Assembly (NCBI RefSeq): GCF_002007115.1 | Contig: NZ_MVAD01000003.1 | Span: 186,001-250,000, forward strand | Reading direction: 5' to 3' | Origin: Massilia sp. KIM | GTDB taxonomy: Bacteria; Pseudomonadota; Gammaproteobacteria; Burkholderiales; Burkholderiaceae_D | DNA length: 64,000 bases | Shown: positions 8,246 to 17,954 of the stretch, piece after piece | Position numbering within the stretch: position 1 is the stretch's first letter | Layout of the letters: each line of letters opens with the position of its first letter | Position numbers and translations under genes: made by a program | The notes under the pieces: model-generated | Database searches by the model: none | What the model saw: the letters and a program-made list of their open reading frames with translations, nothing else | What the model was told of the DNA's origin: nothing

Positions 8246-9247
8246 ATGAACGCCTTGCACGCACGCTTTGCCCGCCTTTCGCTCGCCGCCGCCCTCGCTG
8301 CCGCACTGGTCCAGCCCGCCCTGGCCCAGGCCGCGCCGGACGCCGCCCAGACCCGCCCCGCCGCCGCCCGTCCGTCCGCCGCGGTCAGCTACCACACCGT
8401 GGACATCGACGGCGTGAAGGTGTTCTACCGCGAGGCAGGCCCCAAGAACGCGCCGACCGTGCTGCTGCTGCACGGCTTCCCGACCTCCTCGCACATGTTC
8501 CGCAACCTGATCCCGCAACTGGCCGAGCGCTACCACGTCATCGCACCCGACTACCCCGGCTACGGCCAGAGCGGCCAGCCGGCCATGGACCAGTACGAAT
8601 ACAGCTTCGACAACCTGGCTAAAACCGTCGACAAGCTCACCGTCAAGCTGGGCCTGAGCAAGTACGCGATGTACGTGATGGACTACGGCGCCCCGATCGG
8701 CTACCGCCTGGCCGCCGCGCATCCGGAACGCATCAGCGCCATCGTGGTCCAGAACGGCAACGCCTATGACGAAGGGATCGATAACCCCTTCTGGGTGCCG
8801 GCCAAGGCCTACTGGAAGGACAAATCGGAAGCCAACGCCGCCAAGCTGCGCCCGCTGTTCGAGATGGACGCCACCCGCTGGCAGTACACCGAGGGCTACC
8901 GTAACCCGGCCCTCAACGTCAGCCCGGATTCCGCGGTGATCGACCAGGCCTACATGGACCGTCCCGGCAACAAGGCGATCCAGCTCGAGCTGTTCTACAG
9001 CTACGGCACCAATCCTCCGCTCTACCCGCAATGGCAGGCCTATTTCCGCAAGCACCAGCCGCCGATGCTGATCGTCTGGGGCAAGAACGACAAGATCTTC
9101 CCGGCCGAGGGCGCCAAGCCCTATCTGCGCGACCTGCCGAAAGCCGAAGTGCACATGCTCGACACCGGCCACTTCGCCCTGGAGGAAGACGGCGATCGCA
9201 TCGCCCGCTTGATGCGCGACTTCCTCGACCGCAAGGTCAAACGCTGA
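8246..9247 (+). CDS. Exported alpha/beta hydrolase with Asp nucleophile (haloalkane dehalogenase / epoxide hydrolase-like)
   Basis: The 333-residue product has an AAGGAG site at 8234-8239 before the chosen ATG. An N-terminal signal peptide ends near [10 protein letters not shown]. The alpha/beta-hydrolase core has the oxyanion HGFPTSS (His76-Gly77), a nucleophile elbow with aspartate instead of serine (VMDYGAPIG, Asp146), an acid in GKNDKIFP (Asp282) and the catalytic His of DTGHFALEE (His309). An Asp nucleophile points to hydrolysis through an alkyl-enzyme ester, as in haloalkane dehalogenases and epoxide hydrolases, rather than carboxylesterase activity. It stands alone between the sensor kinase and a PEP-CTERM gene, and the substrate is unknown. 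A periplasmic or secreted location is unusual for classical dehalogenases. Confidence 0.82.
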   Translation: MNALHARFARLSLAAALAAALVQPALAQAAPDAAQTRPAAARPSAAVSYHTVDIDGVKVFYREAGPKNAPTVLLLHGFPTSSHMFRNLIPQLAERYHVIAPDYPGYGQSGQPAMDQYEYSFDNLAKTVDKLTVKLGLSKYAMYVMDYGAPIGYRLAAAHPERISAIVVQNGNAYDEGIDNPFWVPAKAYWKDKSEANAAKLRPLFEMDATRWQYTEGYRNPALNVSPDSAVIDQAYMDRPGNKAIQLELFYSYGTNPPLYPQWQAYFRKHQPPMLIVWGKNDKIFPAEGAKPYLRDLPKAEVHMLDTGHFALEEDGDRIARLMRDFLDRKVKR

Positions 9248-9316
9248 GCCCGCCAGGCGTGCGCCGCACCCGCCGCGCACGCCTATACTGGCGGCCATAC
9301 CATTGCGGAGGCCGCC

Positions 9317-9979
9317 ATGTCCCGACTGTCCAGCTGTTGTGCCGCCATCCTGCTGGCGCTTCCGCTCGGCGCCGCCGCCGATCCCGTCACCATCGTGTCG
9401 GAAACCCGCGGCACGATCGACGCCAATACCCTCGTGATGAGCCTGCTGGACCTGTATCCGGAAAGCGGGACCACCGTCCTGCCTTTCTCGGTGCGCATCG
9501 AGACCGCATTCGACCCGGATTCTCCCGAGGTCTACCTCGACGTCGAGGGCTTGCCGACCATCTGGCGCAGCCAGGTCGACTTCCGCCTGACGGTGGGCGA
9601 GCGTTCCCTGAGCTTCAATGGCATGGCCCGCGTGAGCGCCGGGGACGACGCCTGGAACGATTTCCGGCACCGGGTGACCTTCTCTTCGCCCCAGGGCTAC
9701 GAGATCTACTTCACCCAGGCCCTGACCGGATGGGCGCCGCCGGACAGCGACGCCTACGCGCCGCGCGCGCTCGACAGCGCGGACGGCCTGAGAGGAAGTT
9801 TCGGCCTGCTGGCCTACCCGAGCAACCCGGACGCTCCCGGCCTGTGGGACACCGGCGCCAACGCCGACTACGCCTCGCTGCGGGTGATTGCCGCCGTGCC
9901 CGAGCCGGGCCAATGGGGCATGCTGGCGGCCGGCCTGCTGGTGGCGGGCGCCGGCGCGCGCCGCCTGCGCCGCGCCTGA
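9317..9979 (+). CDS. PEP-CTERM sorting-signal exported protein
   Basis: This 220-residue protein has a signal peptide (SSCCAAILLALPLGAAA) and a C-terminal PEP-CTERM tail: VPEPGQWGM, a short hydrophobic helix (LLAAGLLVAGAG) and the basic end RRLRRA. Exosortase (EpsH/XrtA-type) recognises this tripartite tail in exopolysaccharide-producing Gram-negatives. The middle is beta-rich with no recognised domain. A GGAGG stretch precedes the ATG, and a TATACT hexamer at 9284-9289 may be the -10. No exosortase gene is in the window, so sorting partners must lie elsewhere. A surface or matrix role is inferred from the tail class. Confidence 0.82.
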   Translation: MSRLSSCCAAILLALPLGAAADPVTIVSETRGTIDANTLVMSLLDLYPESGTTVLPFSVRIETAFDPDSPEVYLDVEGLPTIWRSQVDFRLTVGERSLSFNGMARVSAGDDAWNDFRHRVTFSSPQGYEIYFTQALTGWAPPDSDAYAPRALDSADGLRGSFGLLAYPSNPDAPGLWDTGANADYASLRVIAAVPEPGQWGMLAAGLLVAGAGARRLRRA

Positions 9980-9998
9980 ACTTCCCGGGACTGTCGGT

Positions 9999-10502
9999 TC
10001 AGCCGATCAGGCGCTCGAAGAAGTCGCCGATCGTCTTCCAGAAGCCGTCCGGCACATAGAGCAGGGCCACGGTCATGGTGACGTAGCGCAAGAACTTGCC
10101 GATCGCCATGTACATCACGCTGGGCCAGAAGGGCAGGTGCAGCCAGCCGGCCAGGGTGCACAGCGGGTCGCCCACGCCCGGCACCCAGGACAGCAGCATG
10201 GTCTTGGCGCCATAGCGCTTGAGCCAGCCGAACCAGCGGCTCTGCTTTTCCTTGGCGAAGGCGACCTTGGCGCGGTAACCCACGAAATAGTCGACCGCCC
10301 CGCCCAGGGTGTTGCCCAGGGTCGCCACCATGATGGCCGGCCAGAACATGGCCCCGTTGGCCTTGACCACGGCAAACACGGCCGGCTCCGAGCCCATCGG
10401 CAACAGGGTGGCCGAGACGAAACTGATGATGAAGACCGAAGTCAGGCCCACGGTCGGGGCCGCGAGGAAGTTGAGTAGCCAGAGGACGGCGTTTTCGATC
10501 AT
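9999..10502 (-). CDS. YqaA family membrane protein (DedA/VTT-like)
   Basis: The 167-residue product starts at MIENAVLWLLNFLAAPTVGL. It has four or so hydrophobic segments, with the VTT/DedA-type pattern LLPMGSEPAVFAVVKANGAMFWPAIMVATLGNTLGGAVDYFVGY and later LSWVPGVGDPLCTLAGWLHLP. YqaA proteins are short members of the SNARE-associated/VTT group. DedA relatives flip phospholipid or isoprenoid-phosphate carriers, but YqaA itself is uncharacterised. It is divergent from ilvA and convergent with the PEP-CTERM gene, with a 19-bp gap, so it is probably monocistronic. Confidence 0.85.
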   Translation of the reverse strand: MIENAVLWLLNFLAAPTVGLTSVFIISFVSATLLPMGSEPAVFAVVKANGAMFWPAIMVATLGNTLGGAVDYFVGYRAKVAFAKEKQSRWFGWLKRYGAKTMLLSWVPGVGDPLCTLAGWLHLPFWPSVMYMAIGKFLRYVTMTVALLYVPDGFWKTIGDFFERLIG

Positions 10503-10700
10503 CGATGGATGCTGGGACGGTAGAGTTGAGCGTCCATTATAATGACCCTGAATTATCGTAACGACACGATAGGCCCGGCTGCCACCCAGCCCCGCCGATC
10601 GCACTGCGCGCCACGGTCACCCTCCAGGCAGAACAGTTCGCGTCGTCCCGGACCGCCGCACCTCCAGGCGTTCAATGCCGTGCTCTACCGCTATCCGACC

Positions 10701-12236
<1,536 letters not shown>

Positions 12237-12293
12237 CCCCACCCGCCTGCCGGCGGCCGTTATCCACGGCGCCGGCGGCATATTGTTGAACGC

Positions 12294-12314
12294 GTGGACG
12301 GTGCGACCGTCCAC
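12294..12314. repeat. Perfect hairpin between ilvA and queF
   Basis: GTGGACGGT and ACCGTCCAC form a 9-bp perfect stem around a 3-nt loop (GCG) in the 107-bp ilvA-queF gap. It has no T-run on either side, so it is not a convincing intrinsic terminator. It could be a processing or RNA-stability element. Confidence 0.4.
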
Positions 12315-12343
12315 CTCACGGACGTCACGAGCGTCCTTCTGCT

Positions 12344-13171
12344 ATGAACACTCCTGATCAATCGCCGCTTGGCAAAACCTCCGCCTACCAGAGCCAGTAC
12401 GCCCCCGAACTGCTGTTTCCGATCCCGCGCCAGCAAAAGCGCGACGAGCTCGGCCTCTCGGGCACCCTGCCCTTCTTCGGGGTCGACATCTGGAACGCCT
12501 ACGAACTGTCGTGGCTGAACATGCGCGGCAAGCCGCAGGTCGCGATCGCGACCGTGAGCGCGCCGGCCGACTCGCCCAACATCGTCGAGTCCAAGTCCTT
12601 CAAGCTCTACCTGAATTCCTTCAACCAGACCCGCCTGGCCAATACCGACGCCCTGCTGGCCCTGCTGCGCGAAGACCTGTCGAACGCCTTCGGCGCGCCG
12701 GTCCACGTGGCGCTCACCACGCCGGACAACTTCGGCAGCCTGAAAATGGGCGAACTGGACGGCGTGCTGCTGGACCGCCTGGACGTCGAGATCGACAACT
12801 ACCAGCCTTCGCCCCAGCTCCTGAGCGCCAACCAGGACGAAGCGCCGGTCGAGGAGACCCTGGTGTCGCACCTGCTGAAATCGAACTGCCTGGTCACCGG
12901 CCAGCCGGACTGGGGTTCGGTGCAGATCCAGTACGCGGGGCCGCAGATCGACCAGGAAGGCTTGCTGAAATACCTGATCGGCTTCCGCGAGCACAACGAA
13001 TTCCACGAGCAATGTGTGGAGCGCATCTTCATGGACGTGCTGCGCCAGTGCAAGCCGAGCAAGCTGGCGGTCTACGCCCGCTATACCCGGCGCGGCGGCC
13101 TGGACATCAATCCCTGGCGCGCCAACTTCAGCACCGGGCGCCCGCTCAACCTGCGCACTGCGCGCCAGTAA
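12344..13171 (+). CDS. queF: NADPH-dependent 7-cyano-7-deazaguanine reductase QueF
   Basis: The 275-residue protein is the long, two-half (type II/YqcD-like) QueF. It reduces the nitrile preQ0 to preQ1 for queuosine tRNA modification. The QueF NADPH motif is visible in the N-half ([16 protein letters not shown]). The catalytic cysteine lies in the C-half ([15 protein letters not shown]), followed by [13 protein letters not shown] and [13 protein letters not shown]. Length and both halves match E. coli QueF. It follows ilvA by 107 bp on the same strand, but the two genes are not functionally linked. Confidence 0.96.
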   Translation: MNTPDQSPLGKTSAYQSQYAPELLFPIPRQQKRDELGLSGTLPFFGVDIWNAYELSWLNMRGKPQVAIATVSAPADSPNIVESKSFKLYLNSFNQTRLANTDALLALLREDLSNAFGAPVHVALTTPDNFGSLKMGELDGVLLDRLDVEIDNYQPSPQLLSANQDEAPVEETLVSHLLKSNCLVTGQPDWGSVQIQYAGPQIDQEGLLKYLIGFREHNEFHEQCVERIFMDVLRQCKPSKLAVYARYTRRGGLDINPWRANFSTGRPLNLRTARQ

Positions 13172-13524
13172 GCGTCGTGGCCCGGAGGGGTTGTACGATT
13201 TTGACCACAACGCTTGTGTTTTAACGCTTGAGTTGCGCCAAAAGGCCGCCATATACCTCGTAATGATTTTTTTGACAGGACGCGATCAAAAGTCGGCGAA
13301 AGGCGCGAAAGCCTCGCGCTTCGGCGGCTCGGCGGCCTGATTTCGTTGAGGAAATTGCGTAGCTAAATAGCTGAGAAACAAGAGGTGAATCGGGCCAGGC
13401 AGCGGGCGGAACAGCGCCCTGTCGACACCCGGTTTATACAGACGCGAAATCGAATGTCACCGCCCTCAAACAGGCCTATAATTCGTGCTCGCAAGCACTC
13501 CACTTGTGCACCGCACCATACGTC
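13172..13524. other. 353-bp intergenic region upstream of ptsN
   Basis: No protein-like reading frame is seen. It contains an isolated TTGACA at 13272-13277, a GC-rich hairpin (GCGCGA/TCGCGC at 13303-13319) without a T-run, and the likely ptsN promoter near its right end. The length and structure leave room for a small RNA or a long ptsN leader, but I see nothing decisive. Confidence 0.5.
13454..13482 (+). promoter_or_regulatory. Candidate sigma-70 promoter of ptsN
   Basis: A perfect -10 TATAAT (13477-13482) lies 17 bp downstream of ATGTCA (13454-13459), which matches the -35 consensus at four of six positions. The start codon is 42 bp downstream. Confidence 0.5.
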
Positions 13525-14007
13525 ATGACGAACCTTAGCAAAATCCTCTCGCTCGAGAACGTGCAGCTCGACCTGGAAGTCTCGAGCAAGAAGCGCGCTT
13601 TCGAGCAGGCCGGTCTTATCTTCGAAAACAATTGCGGCATCGCCCGTTCCACCGTGTCGGACAACCTGTTCGCGCGCGAGCGCCTCGGGTCAACCGGCCT
13701 GGGCCACGGCGTGGCCGTGCCGCACGGGCGCATCAAGGGCAGCAAGAGCCTGAAGTCGCCGCTGGCGGCCTTCGTCCGCCTGAAGGAGCCGATTCCCTTC
13801 GAATCGCCCGACGGCCAGCCGGTCAGCCTGCTGTTCTTCCTCCTGATCCCGGACCACGTGACCCAGCAGCACCTGGAGATCCTGTCCGAGATCGCCGAGC
13901 TGTTCTCGGACGAGGCGGTGCGCACCGCGCTGGCCAGCGACCCCGATCCGAAGTCGGTCCACGAGCGCATCATCAACTGGCAACCTAGCCTGCAAGCCCT
14001 GGGCTAA
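13525..14007 (+). CDS. ptsN: PTS IIA-Ntr regulatory protein
   Basis: This 160-residue EIIA-Ntr accepts phosphate from PtsO/NPr or HPr and regulates potassium transport, nitrogen and cell-envelope responses by protein contact. The phosphorylated histidine sits in LGHGVAVPHGRIKG, and the EIIA-fold signatures (RERLGSTGLGHG, LLFFLLIPDHVTQQHL) are intact. The ATG at 13525 gives MTNLSKILSLENVQLD, the normal family start; seven extra residues could be read upstream from 13504. It heads a likely ptsN-hprK unit, with hprK starting 44 bp downstream. In many relatives this set directly follows hpf; here hpf is on the opposite strand several kb away. Confidence 0.95.
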   Translation: MTNLSKILSLENVQLDLEVSSKKRAFEQAGLIFENNCGIARSTVSDNLFARERLGSTGLGHGVAVPHGRIKGSKSLKSPLAAFVRLKEPIPFESPDGQPVSLLFFLLIPDHVTQQHLEILSEIAELFSDEAVRTALASDPDPKSVHERIINWQPSLQALG

Positions 14008-14051
14008 GTTAAACTGTTCCGCACGGCAAATCCCGCCGTGCCTCCCCGACG

Positions 14052-14993
14052 ATGCCCATGCTGCAATCACCGCTGACCATCCAACGGCTGTACGACGACA
14101 ATCGCGACAGCCTGCAACTCGGCTGGTTCGCGGGCTTTCCCGGCGGCGAGCGCCAGATCGCCGGCGACGCCGCCTCCGCCGCCGACCAGGTCGGCCACCT
14201 GAACCTGATCCACCCGGGCCGCATCCAGGTCTTCGGGCACCAGGAACTGAACTACTACCACCGTCTCAAGGCCAATTCGCGCAGCCACGTGATCGGCGAA
14301 CTGATCGGGGGCGGTCCGCCGGCCCTGATCATCGCCCAGGGTCTGGAGACGCCGCCCGACATCCTGGCCATCTGCGACGAGCAGAACATTCCGCTGTTCT
14401 CGACCCCGCTGCCGGCGGCCCAGGTGATCGACTTCCTGCGCGTCTACCTGTCCAAGAAGCTGGCCCAGCGCGTGATCATGCACGGCGTGTTCATGGACGT
14501 GCTGGGCGTGGGCGTCCTGATCACCGGCGACTCGGGCCTGGGCAAGAGCGAGCTGGGCCTGGAACTGATCTCGCGCTCGCACGGCCTGGTGGCCGACGAC
14601 GCGGTCGAATTCTCGCGCATCGCGCCCAACATGATCGAGGGCCGCTGTCCGCCGCTGCTGCAGAACCTGCTGGAAGTGCGCGGCCTGGGCCTGCTGGACA
14701 TCAAGGCGATCTTCGGCGAGACCGCGGTGCGGCGCAAGATGCGCCTGAAGCTGATCGTCCACCTGGTCAAGCGCGGCGCCATGGACGAGGAGGTCGAGCG
14801 CCTGCCCTTCCACTTCCCGACCGAGGACGTGCTGGGCCTGCCGATCCGCAAGGTCGTGATCCCGGTGGCGGCCGGCCGCAACATCGCGGTGCTGCTGGAA
14901 GCCGCGGTGCGCAATACCATCCTCCAGTTGCGCGGCATCGATACCCTGCAGGAGTTCATGGAGCGCCAGCGCCAGGCCATGAGCGGCGACTGA
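14052..14993 (+). CDS. hprK: HPr kinase/phosphorylase
   Basis: This 313-residue bifunctional serine kinase/phosphorylase acts on HPr-type PTS proteins. The Walker A motif is GDSGLGKS (residues 159-166). The HprK signature follows in [12 protein letters not shown], with the C-terminal region [28 protein letters not shown] carrying the EVRGxGxxD element. Residues upstream form the N-terminal MurF-like domain. The start could be 14052 or, two codons later, 14058 ([11 protein letters not shown]). Gram-negative HprK usually sits with ptsN and rapZ, as here, and is thought to tune the regulatory PTS branch rather than sugar catabolite repression. Confidence 0.96.
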   Translation: MPMLQSPLTIQRLYDDNRDSLQLGWFAGFPGGERQIAGDAASAADQVGHLNLIHPGRIQVFGHQELNYYHRLKANSRSHVIGELIGGGPPALIIAQGLETPPDILAICDEQNIPLFSTPLPAAQVIDFLRVYLSKKLAQRVIMHGVFMDVLGVGVLITGDSGLGKSELGLELISRSHGLVADDAVEFSRIAPNMIEGRCPPLLQNLLEVRGLGLLDIKAIFGETAVRRKMRLKLIVHLVKRGAMDEEVERLPFHFPTEDVLGLPIRKVVIPVAAGRNIAVLLEAAVRNTILQLRGIDTLQEFMERQRQAMSGD

Positions 14994-14994
14994 A

Positions 14995-15060
14995 CCGCAA
15001 ATGCGCCGCAGTTGAGCCGCAGTTGAGCCGCAATTGTGCCGCAAATGCGCCGCACCTGAG
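14995..15060. repeat. Six-copy 11-bp degenerate tandem repeat between hprK and rapZ
   Basis: Six end-to-end 11-bp units begin with CCGCA (for example CCGCAAATGCG and CCGCAGTTGAG) with no gaps. Copies 1 and 5 are identical, as are 2 and 3. The array starts directly after the hprK stop codon. The period is close to one DNA helical turn. Confidence 0.9.
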
Positions 15061-15140
15061 CCTTAACCGGCCCGCCGAGCCTGGGGTTTTGGCCTCCCCC
15101 TGAGGACAGAAATGCGGCGCTGCGGTATCATCGCCGCATC

Positions 15141-16019
15141 ATGCACATCGTCCTCATTACCGGTATTTCTGGTTCGGGCAAGTCGGTTGCCCTGAACGTC
15201 CTGGAAGACGCGGGCTACTACTGCGTCGACAACCTCCCTCCCGCCCTGCTGCCGGCCCTGGTGGCGATGGTGAACGAGTCCGGCACCGGCAAGATCGCGG
15301 TGGCGGTCGACGCCCGCAGCGCCGAGTCGCTGGTGGAGCTGCCGGTGAGCGTGCGCCGGCTGCGCGAGGAAGGCCACTCTGTGAAGGTGATGTTCCTGAC
15401 CGCGAGCACGCACTCGCTGGTGGCGCGTTTCTCCGAGACCCGCCGCAGCCACCCGCTGTCGCACGAGCTGCGCCCGGGCGAGAACCCGGCCTCGCGCCGC
15501 ACCCTGATCGAATGCATCGCCGAGGAGCGCGAGCGCCTGTCGGCGATCGAGAACCTGGGGCACGTGATCGACACCTCGGAACTCTCGGCCAACAAGCTGC
15601 GCGCCTGGATCAAGGAACTGGCCGAGGTGGCGCACGCGCCGCTGACCCTGTTCTTCGAGTCCTTCGCCTTCAAGGTGGGGGTGCCGCTGGACGCCGACTT
15701 CGTGTTCGACGTGCGGGCGATTCCGAATCCCTATTACGATCTGGCGCTGCGCCCGCTGACGGGCCGCGACGCGCCGGTGATCGCCTTTCTCGACGCCCAG
15801 CCGAGCGCGGCCGAGATGCTGGAGGACATCCGCAGCTTCGTGGAGAAGTGGCTGCCCTCGTTCAAGACCGACAACCGGAGTTATCTCACCGTGGCGGTGG
15901 GGTGCACCGGGGGGCAGCACCGCTCGGTGTACATGGCCGAAAGGCTGGGGGCGTATTTCGGCGCGACCGAGCGCGTGATCGTGAGGCATCGGGAGCAGCC
16001 GAAGAACCTGACGGCTTGA
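15141..16019 (+). CDS. rapZ: RNase adapter protein RapZ
   Basis: This 292-residue P-loop protein has Walker A GISGSGKS (residues 8-15). The RapZ/YvcJ family signatures are present: [13 protein letters not shown] near the N-terminus and, in the C-terminal domain, [29 protein letters not shown] and [15 protein letters not shown]. In E. coli RapZ binds GlcN-6-P and the GlmY/GlmZ small RNAs and directs RNase E. In betaproteobacteria without GlmZ its RNA targets are less clear. It lies downstream of hprK, separated by the 11-bp repeat array, and completes the regulatory-PTS neighbourhood. Confidence 0.95.
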   Translation: MHIVLITGISGSGKSVALNVLEDAGYYCVDNLPPALLPALVAMVNESGTGKIAVAVDARSAESLVELPVSVRRLREEGHSVKVMFLTASTHSLVARFSETRRSHPLSHELRPGENPASRRTLIECIAEERERLSAIENLGHVIDTSELSANKLRAWIKELAEVAHAPLTLFFESFAFKVGVPLDADFVFDVRAIPNPYYDLALRPLTGRDAPVIAFLDAQPSAAEMLEDIRSFVEKWLPSFKTDNRSYLTVAVGCTGGQHRSVYMAERLGAYFGATERVIVRHREQPKNLTA

Positions 16020-16043
16020 GGTGACGGCGGCGCGGGGTTGCTG

Positions 16044-16160
16044 GTCGCTCTTCGCTGTTTGCTGTTCGCTCTTCGCTGTTTGCTGTTTGCTGTTCGCTCT
16101 TCGCTGAGTGTTGCTCGCTGTTCGCTGTTCGCTCTTCGCTGAGTGCTGCTCGTTGTTCGC
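16044..16160. repeat. Array of about 16 degenerate 7-bp repeats (TTCGCTG type)
   Basis: Consecutive heptamers in perfect phase alternate among TTCGCTG, TTTGCTG and TTCGCTC, with AGTGYTG and CTCGYTG variants. A higher-order block (TTCGCTC-TTCGCTG-AGTGYTG-CTCGYTG) occurs twice. Its opposite-strand translation gives a Ser/Glu/Gln-rich peptide that I regard as spurious. Confidence 0.92.
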
Positions 16161-16220
16161 GCCGCGACTGGCACTTGCGTGCATGCACGCCAGCCCCCCT
16201 TGCACCCGCAGCCCCAGCAC

Positions 16221-16323
16221 GTCATTCCGGCGAAGGCCGGAATCCAATTCCTATGCGCAGTGACGGGCGTTTAACGCAGCGGGTCTGCACGCAAACTTGG
16301 ATTCCGGCCTTCGCCGGAATGAC
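16221..16323. repeat. REP-like palindromic element pair (REPIN-like), copy 1
   Basis: Two 26-bp copies of a GTCATTCCGGCGAAGGCCGG-type palindrome (16221-16246 and 16298-16323) are perfect reverse complements of each other, separated by 51 bp. Related elements occur at five or more other intergenic places in the window, always outside genes. Confidence 0.88.
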
Positions 16324-16359
16324 GTGCTGAGGCTAGCGGCTGAAAGCTTGGGCTGCGGG

Positions 16360-17445
16360 TCAGTCCAGATGCCGCAAAGGATGCGCCCACTCCGGCCACA
16401 CCGGCTCGAAGAAGCGCGCCACCATCTCCGCACTCACCTCCTCCAGCGTCGGCGGATTCCACTGCGGCGCATTGTCCTTGTCGATCACGAGCGCCCGCAC
16501 GCCTTCCAGCACCTCGCCGTGCTCGAAATTACGCCGCACCACCGAGCGCTCCATGCGCAGGCAGTCCGCCACGTCGAGTTGCGCCCCGCGCGCCAGCAGC
16601 TCGCGCGTCACGCACATCATCAGGGGCGAACGCGAGCGCATCGCCTTGAGCGCCTTCTGCGCGAACGGATTCTCGTCCGCTTCAAGCGAGGCCATCACCG
16701 CCGCCACCGAATCCGACCCGAAGTGCCGGTCGATCGCCGCACGCTGCGCCTCCAGCTCGCTCGCCCCGGCTTGATCCGCGAACGGCGCGGCAAACGCACG
16801 TATCGCCGCCGGCAATTCCTCGCCCGCCGTCGCCTCGATCAAAGCATGCAGCTCGCCCAGCGCCGCGCCAGGCACGAACACGTCGGCCAGCCCCACGTAG
16901 AGCGCATCCGCCGCCCCGATGGTCAGCCCCGTCAAGCCGAGGTAATTGCCCAGCTGCCCAGGCGCATGCGACAGGAAGTGGCTGCCGCCCACGTCCGGGA
17001 ACAGGCCGATGTTCACCTCCGGCATCGCCATCCTGGTGCGCTCGGTGACGATGCGCAGCCCGCAACCGGGCCCGCCCTGGGCGATGCCCATGCCGCCGCC
17101 CATCACCACGCCGTCCATGATGGCGATGTAGGGCTTGGGATAGAAGTGGATCAGGTGGTTGAGCGCGTATTCCTCGGTGAAGAAGTCTTCCAGCAGCGCG
17201 CTGCCGCCCTGGGGCGTGGCGTGGCCGACCTCGTGGAAGAAGCGGATGTCCCCGCCCGCGCACAAGGCCTTGTCGCTGCTGCTGGTGATGAGGACGGCCG
17301 CGACGCCGGCGTCGTCCTTCCAGGCGTTCAAGGCCGCGGTGAGCGCGCGCACCATCTCGAGCGAGAGCGAATTCAGCGCCTTGGGGCGGTCCAGGGTGAT
17401 GATGCCGGTGCGATTGGCGACACGGGTGAGGACGTGGTCGGTCAT
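16360..17445 (-). CDS. Enoyl-CoA hydratase/isomerase family protein, probably 3-hydroxyisobutyryl-CoA hydrolase
   Basis: The 361-residue product starts at MTDHVLTRVANRTGIITLDRPKALNSL. The crotonase oxyanion segments are clear: KALCAGGDIRFFHE and MDGVVMGGGMGIAQGG. The length, about 100 residues more than a plain enoyl-CoA hydratase, and the C-terminal ECH_2 region (SPLMMCVTRELLARG, CLRMERSVVRRNFEHGEVLEGVRALVIDKD) match 3-hydroxyisobutyryl-CoA hydrolase of valine degradation. The glutamate in MPEVNIGLFPDVGG fits the hydrolase active site. It is downstream of hpf on the same strand, but a strong terminator separates them. Confidence is high for the superfamily, lower for the exact substrate. Confidence 0.83.
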   Translation of the reverse strand: MTDHVLTRVANRTGIITLDRPKALNSLSLEMVRALTAALNAWKDDAGVAAVLITSSSDKALCAGGDIRFFHEVGHATPQGGSALLEDFFTEEYALNHLIHFYPKPYIAIMDGVVMGGGMGIAQGGPGCGLRIVTERTRMAMPEVNIGLFPDVGGSHFLSHAPGQLGNYLGLTGLTIGAADALYVGLADVFVPGAALGELHALIEATAGEELPAAIRAFAAPFADQAGASELEAQRAAIDRHFGSDSVAAVMASLEADENPFAQKALKAMRSRSPLMMCVTRELLARGAQLDVADCLRMERSVVRRNFEHGEVLEGVRALVIDKDNAPQWNPPTLEEVSAEMVARFFEPVWPEWAHPLRHLD

Positions 17446-17493
17446 GGCGTGTTCTGTGATTGAAAAGATAAGCATTTTACAGAACACGGATGC

Positions 17494-17520
17494 AAAAAGG
17501 GCGTCCCCTCAGACGCCCTT
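17494..17520 (-). terminator. Intrinsic terminator of the rpoN-hpf operon
   Basis: Reading leftward after hpf, an AAGGGCGTC/GACGCCCTT stem with a short loop is followed by a T5 run (17494-17498). Confidence 0.9.
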
Positions 17521-17542
17521 GCTAGTGGTGCCCTGCGGCCGA

Positions 17543-17896
17543 TCAGGCTGCAGCGACGTCGCCGTTTTCCGGCAGGCGCTTCAGCGCCATGTGGTCATGA
17601 CTGCGGAGCATTTGCTTGTGCTTCAGAACCTGGCGATCCAGCTTATCCATCAGGGTATCGATCGCGGCGTACAAGTCTTGCGCGACACTGGCCACGTGCA
17701 GGGTTTTCCCCGATACCTGTAGGTTGATTTCCGCTTTTTGCCTTTTTTCTTTCTCAGTGAGATTGTCGACGCAGAGGAAGACATGGGTGTCGATCACTTG
17801 ATCGAAATGCCGAATGATGCGCTCGAGCTTATTCTGAACGTATTCACGGATAGCGGGGGTCACTTCGAGATGGTGTCCACTGATTGTGAGGTTCAT
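17543..17896 (-). CDS. hpf: Ribosome hibernation-promoting factor
   Basis: The 117-residue short-form HPF/YfiA protein starts at MNLTISGHHLEVTPAIREYVQNKLERI; the open frame upstream to 18028 overlaps the rpoN end and is not family-like. It has the characteristic VDNLTEKEKRQKAEINLQVSGKTLHVASVAQDLYAAIDTLMDKLDRQVLKHK body, with the basic residues that contact 16S rRNA. It promotes 100S ribosome dimer formation in slow growth. It directly follows rpoN on the same strand and ends the operon before the 17494-17520 terminator. Confidence 0.95.
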   Translation of the reverse strand: MNLTISGHHLEVTPAIREYVQNKLERIIRHFDQVIDTHVFLCVDNLTEKEKRQKAEINLQVSGKTLHVASVAQDLYAAIDTLMDKLDRQVLKHKQMLRSHDHMALKRLPENGDVAAA

Positions 17897-17954
17897 ACAC
17901 ACTCCTTTGAAGATGTCGCGCCGCCCAGGCACAAGGCAGGAGTGGGCAGCGCTG

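Larger units (their letters stand above)
16020..16359. other. 340-bp repeat-filled gap between converging rapZ and an HIBYL-CoA hydrolase gene
   Basis: The gap holds the heptamer array (16044-16160) and a perfect inverted pair of 26-bp palindromic elements (16221-16323). Open frames seen here translate only the repeats and are not genes. Confidence 0.85.

Noticed and set aside
12237..12343. PreQ1 riboswitch upstream of queF
   Set aside because: The gap contains one perfect hairpin but no recognisable preQ1 aptamer pseudoknot or A-rich tail, and the hairpin is within about 30 bp of the start codon.
13272..13277. Perfect TTGACA as a promoter for a small RNA
   Set aside because: No -10 hexamer is present 16-18 bp downstream, so it does not make a promoter on its own.
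16044..16160. Possible CRISPR array
   Set aside because: The repeat unit is 7 bp with no unique spacers and there are no cas genes; it is a simple tandem array.
15881..16247. Minus-strand frames with Ser/Glu/Gln/Arg periodic peptides
   Set aside because: They are translations of the 7-bp array and the antisense of rapZ; the periodicity comes from the DNA repeat.
16251..16462. Small minus-strand frames reading FRRRPESKF or HSGEGRNPS peptides
   Set aside because: These peptides are translations of the palindromic repeat element and recur wherever it occurs; they are not genes.
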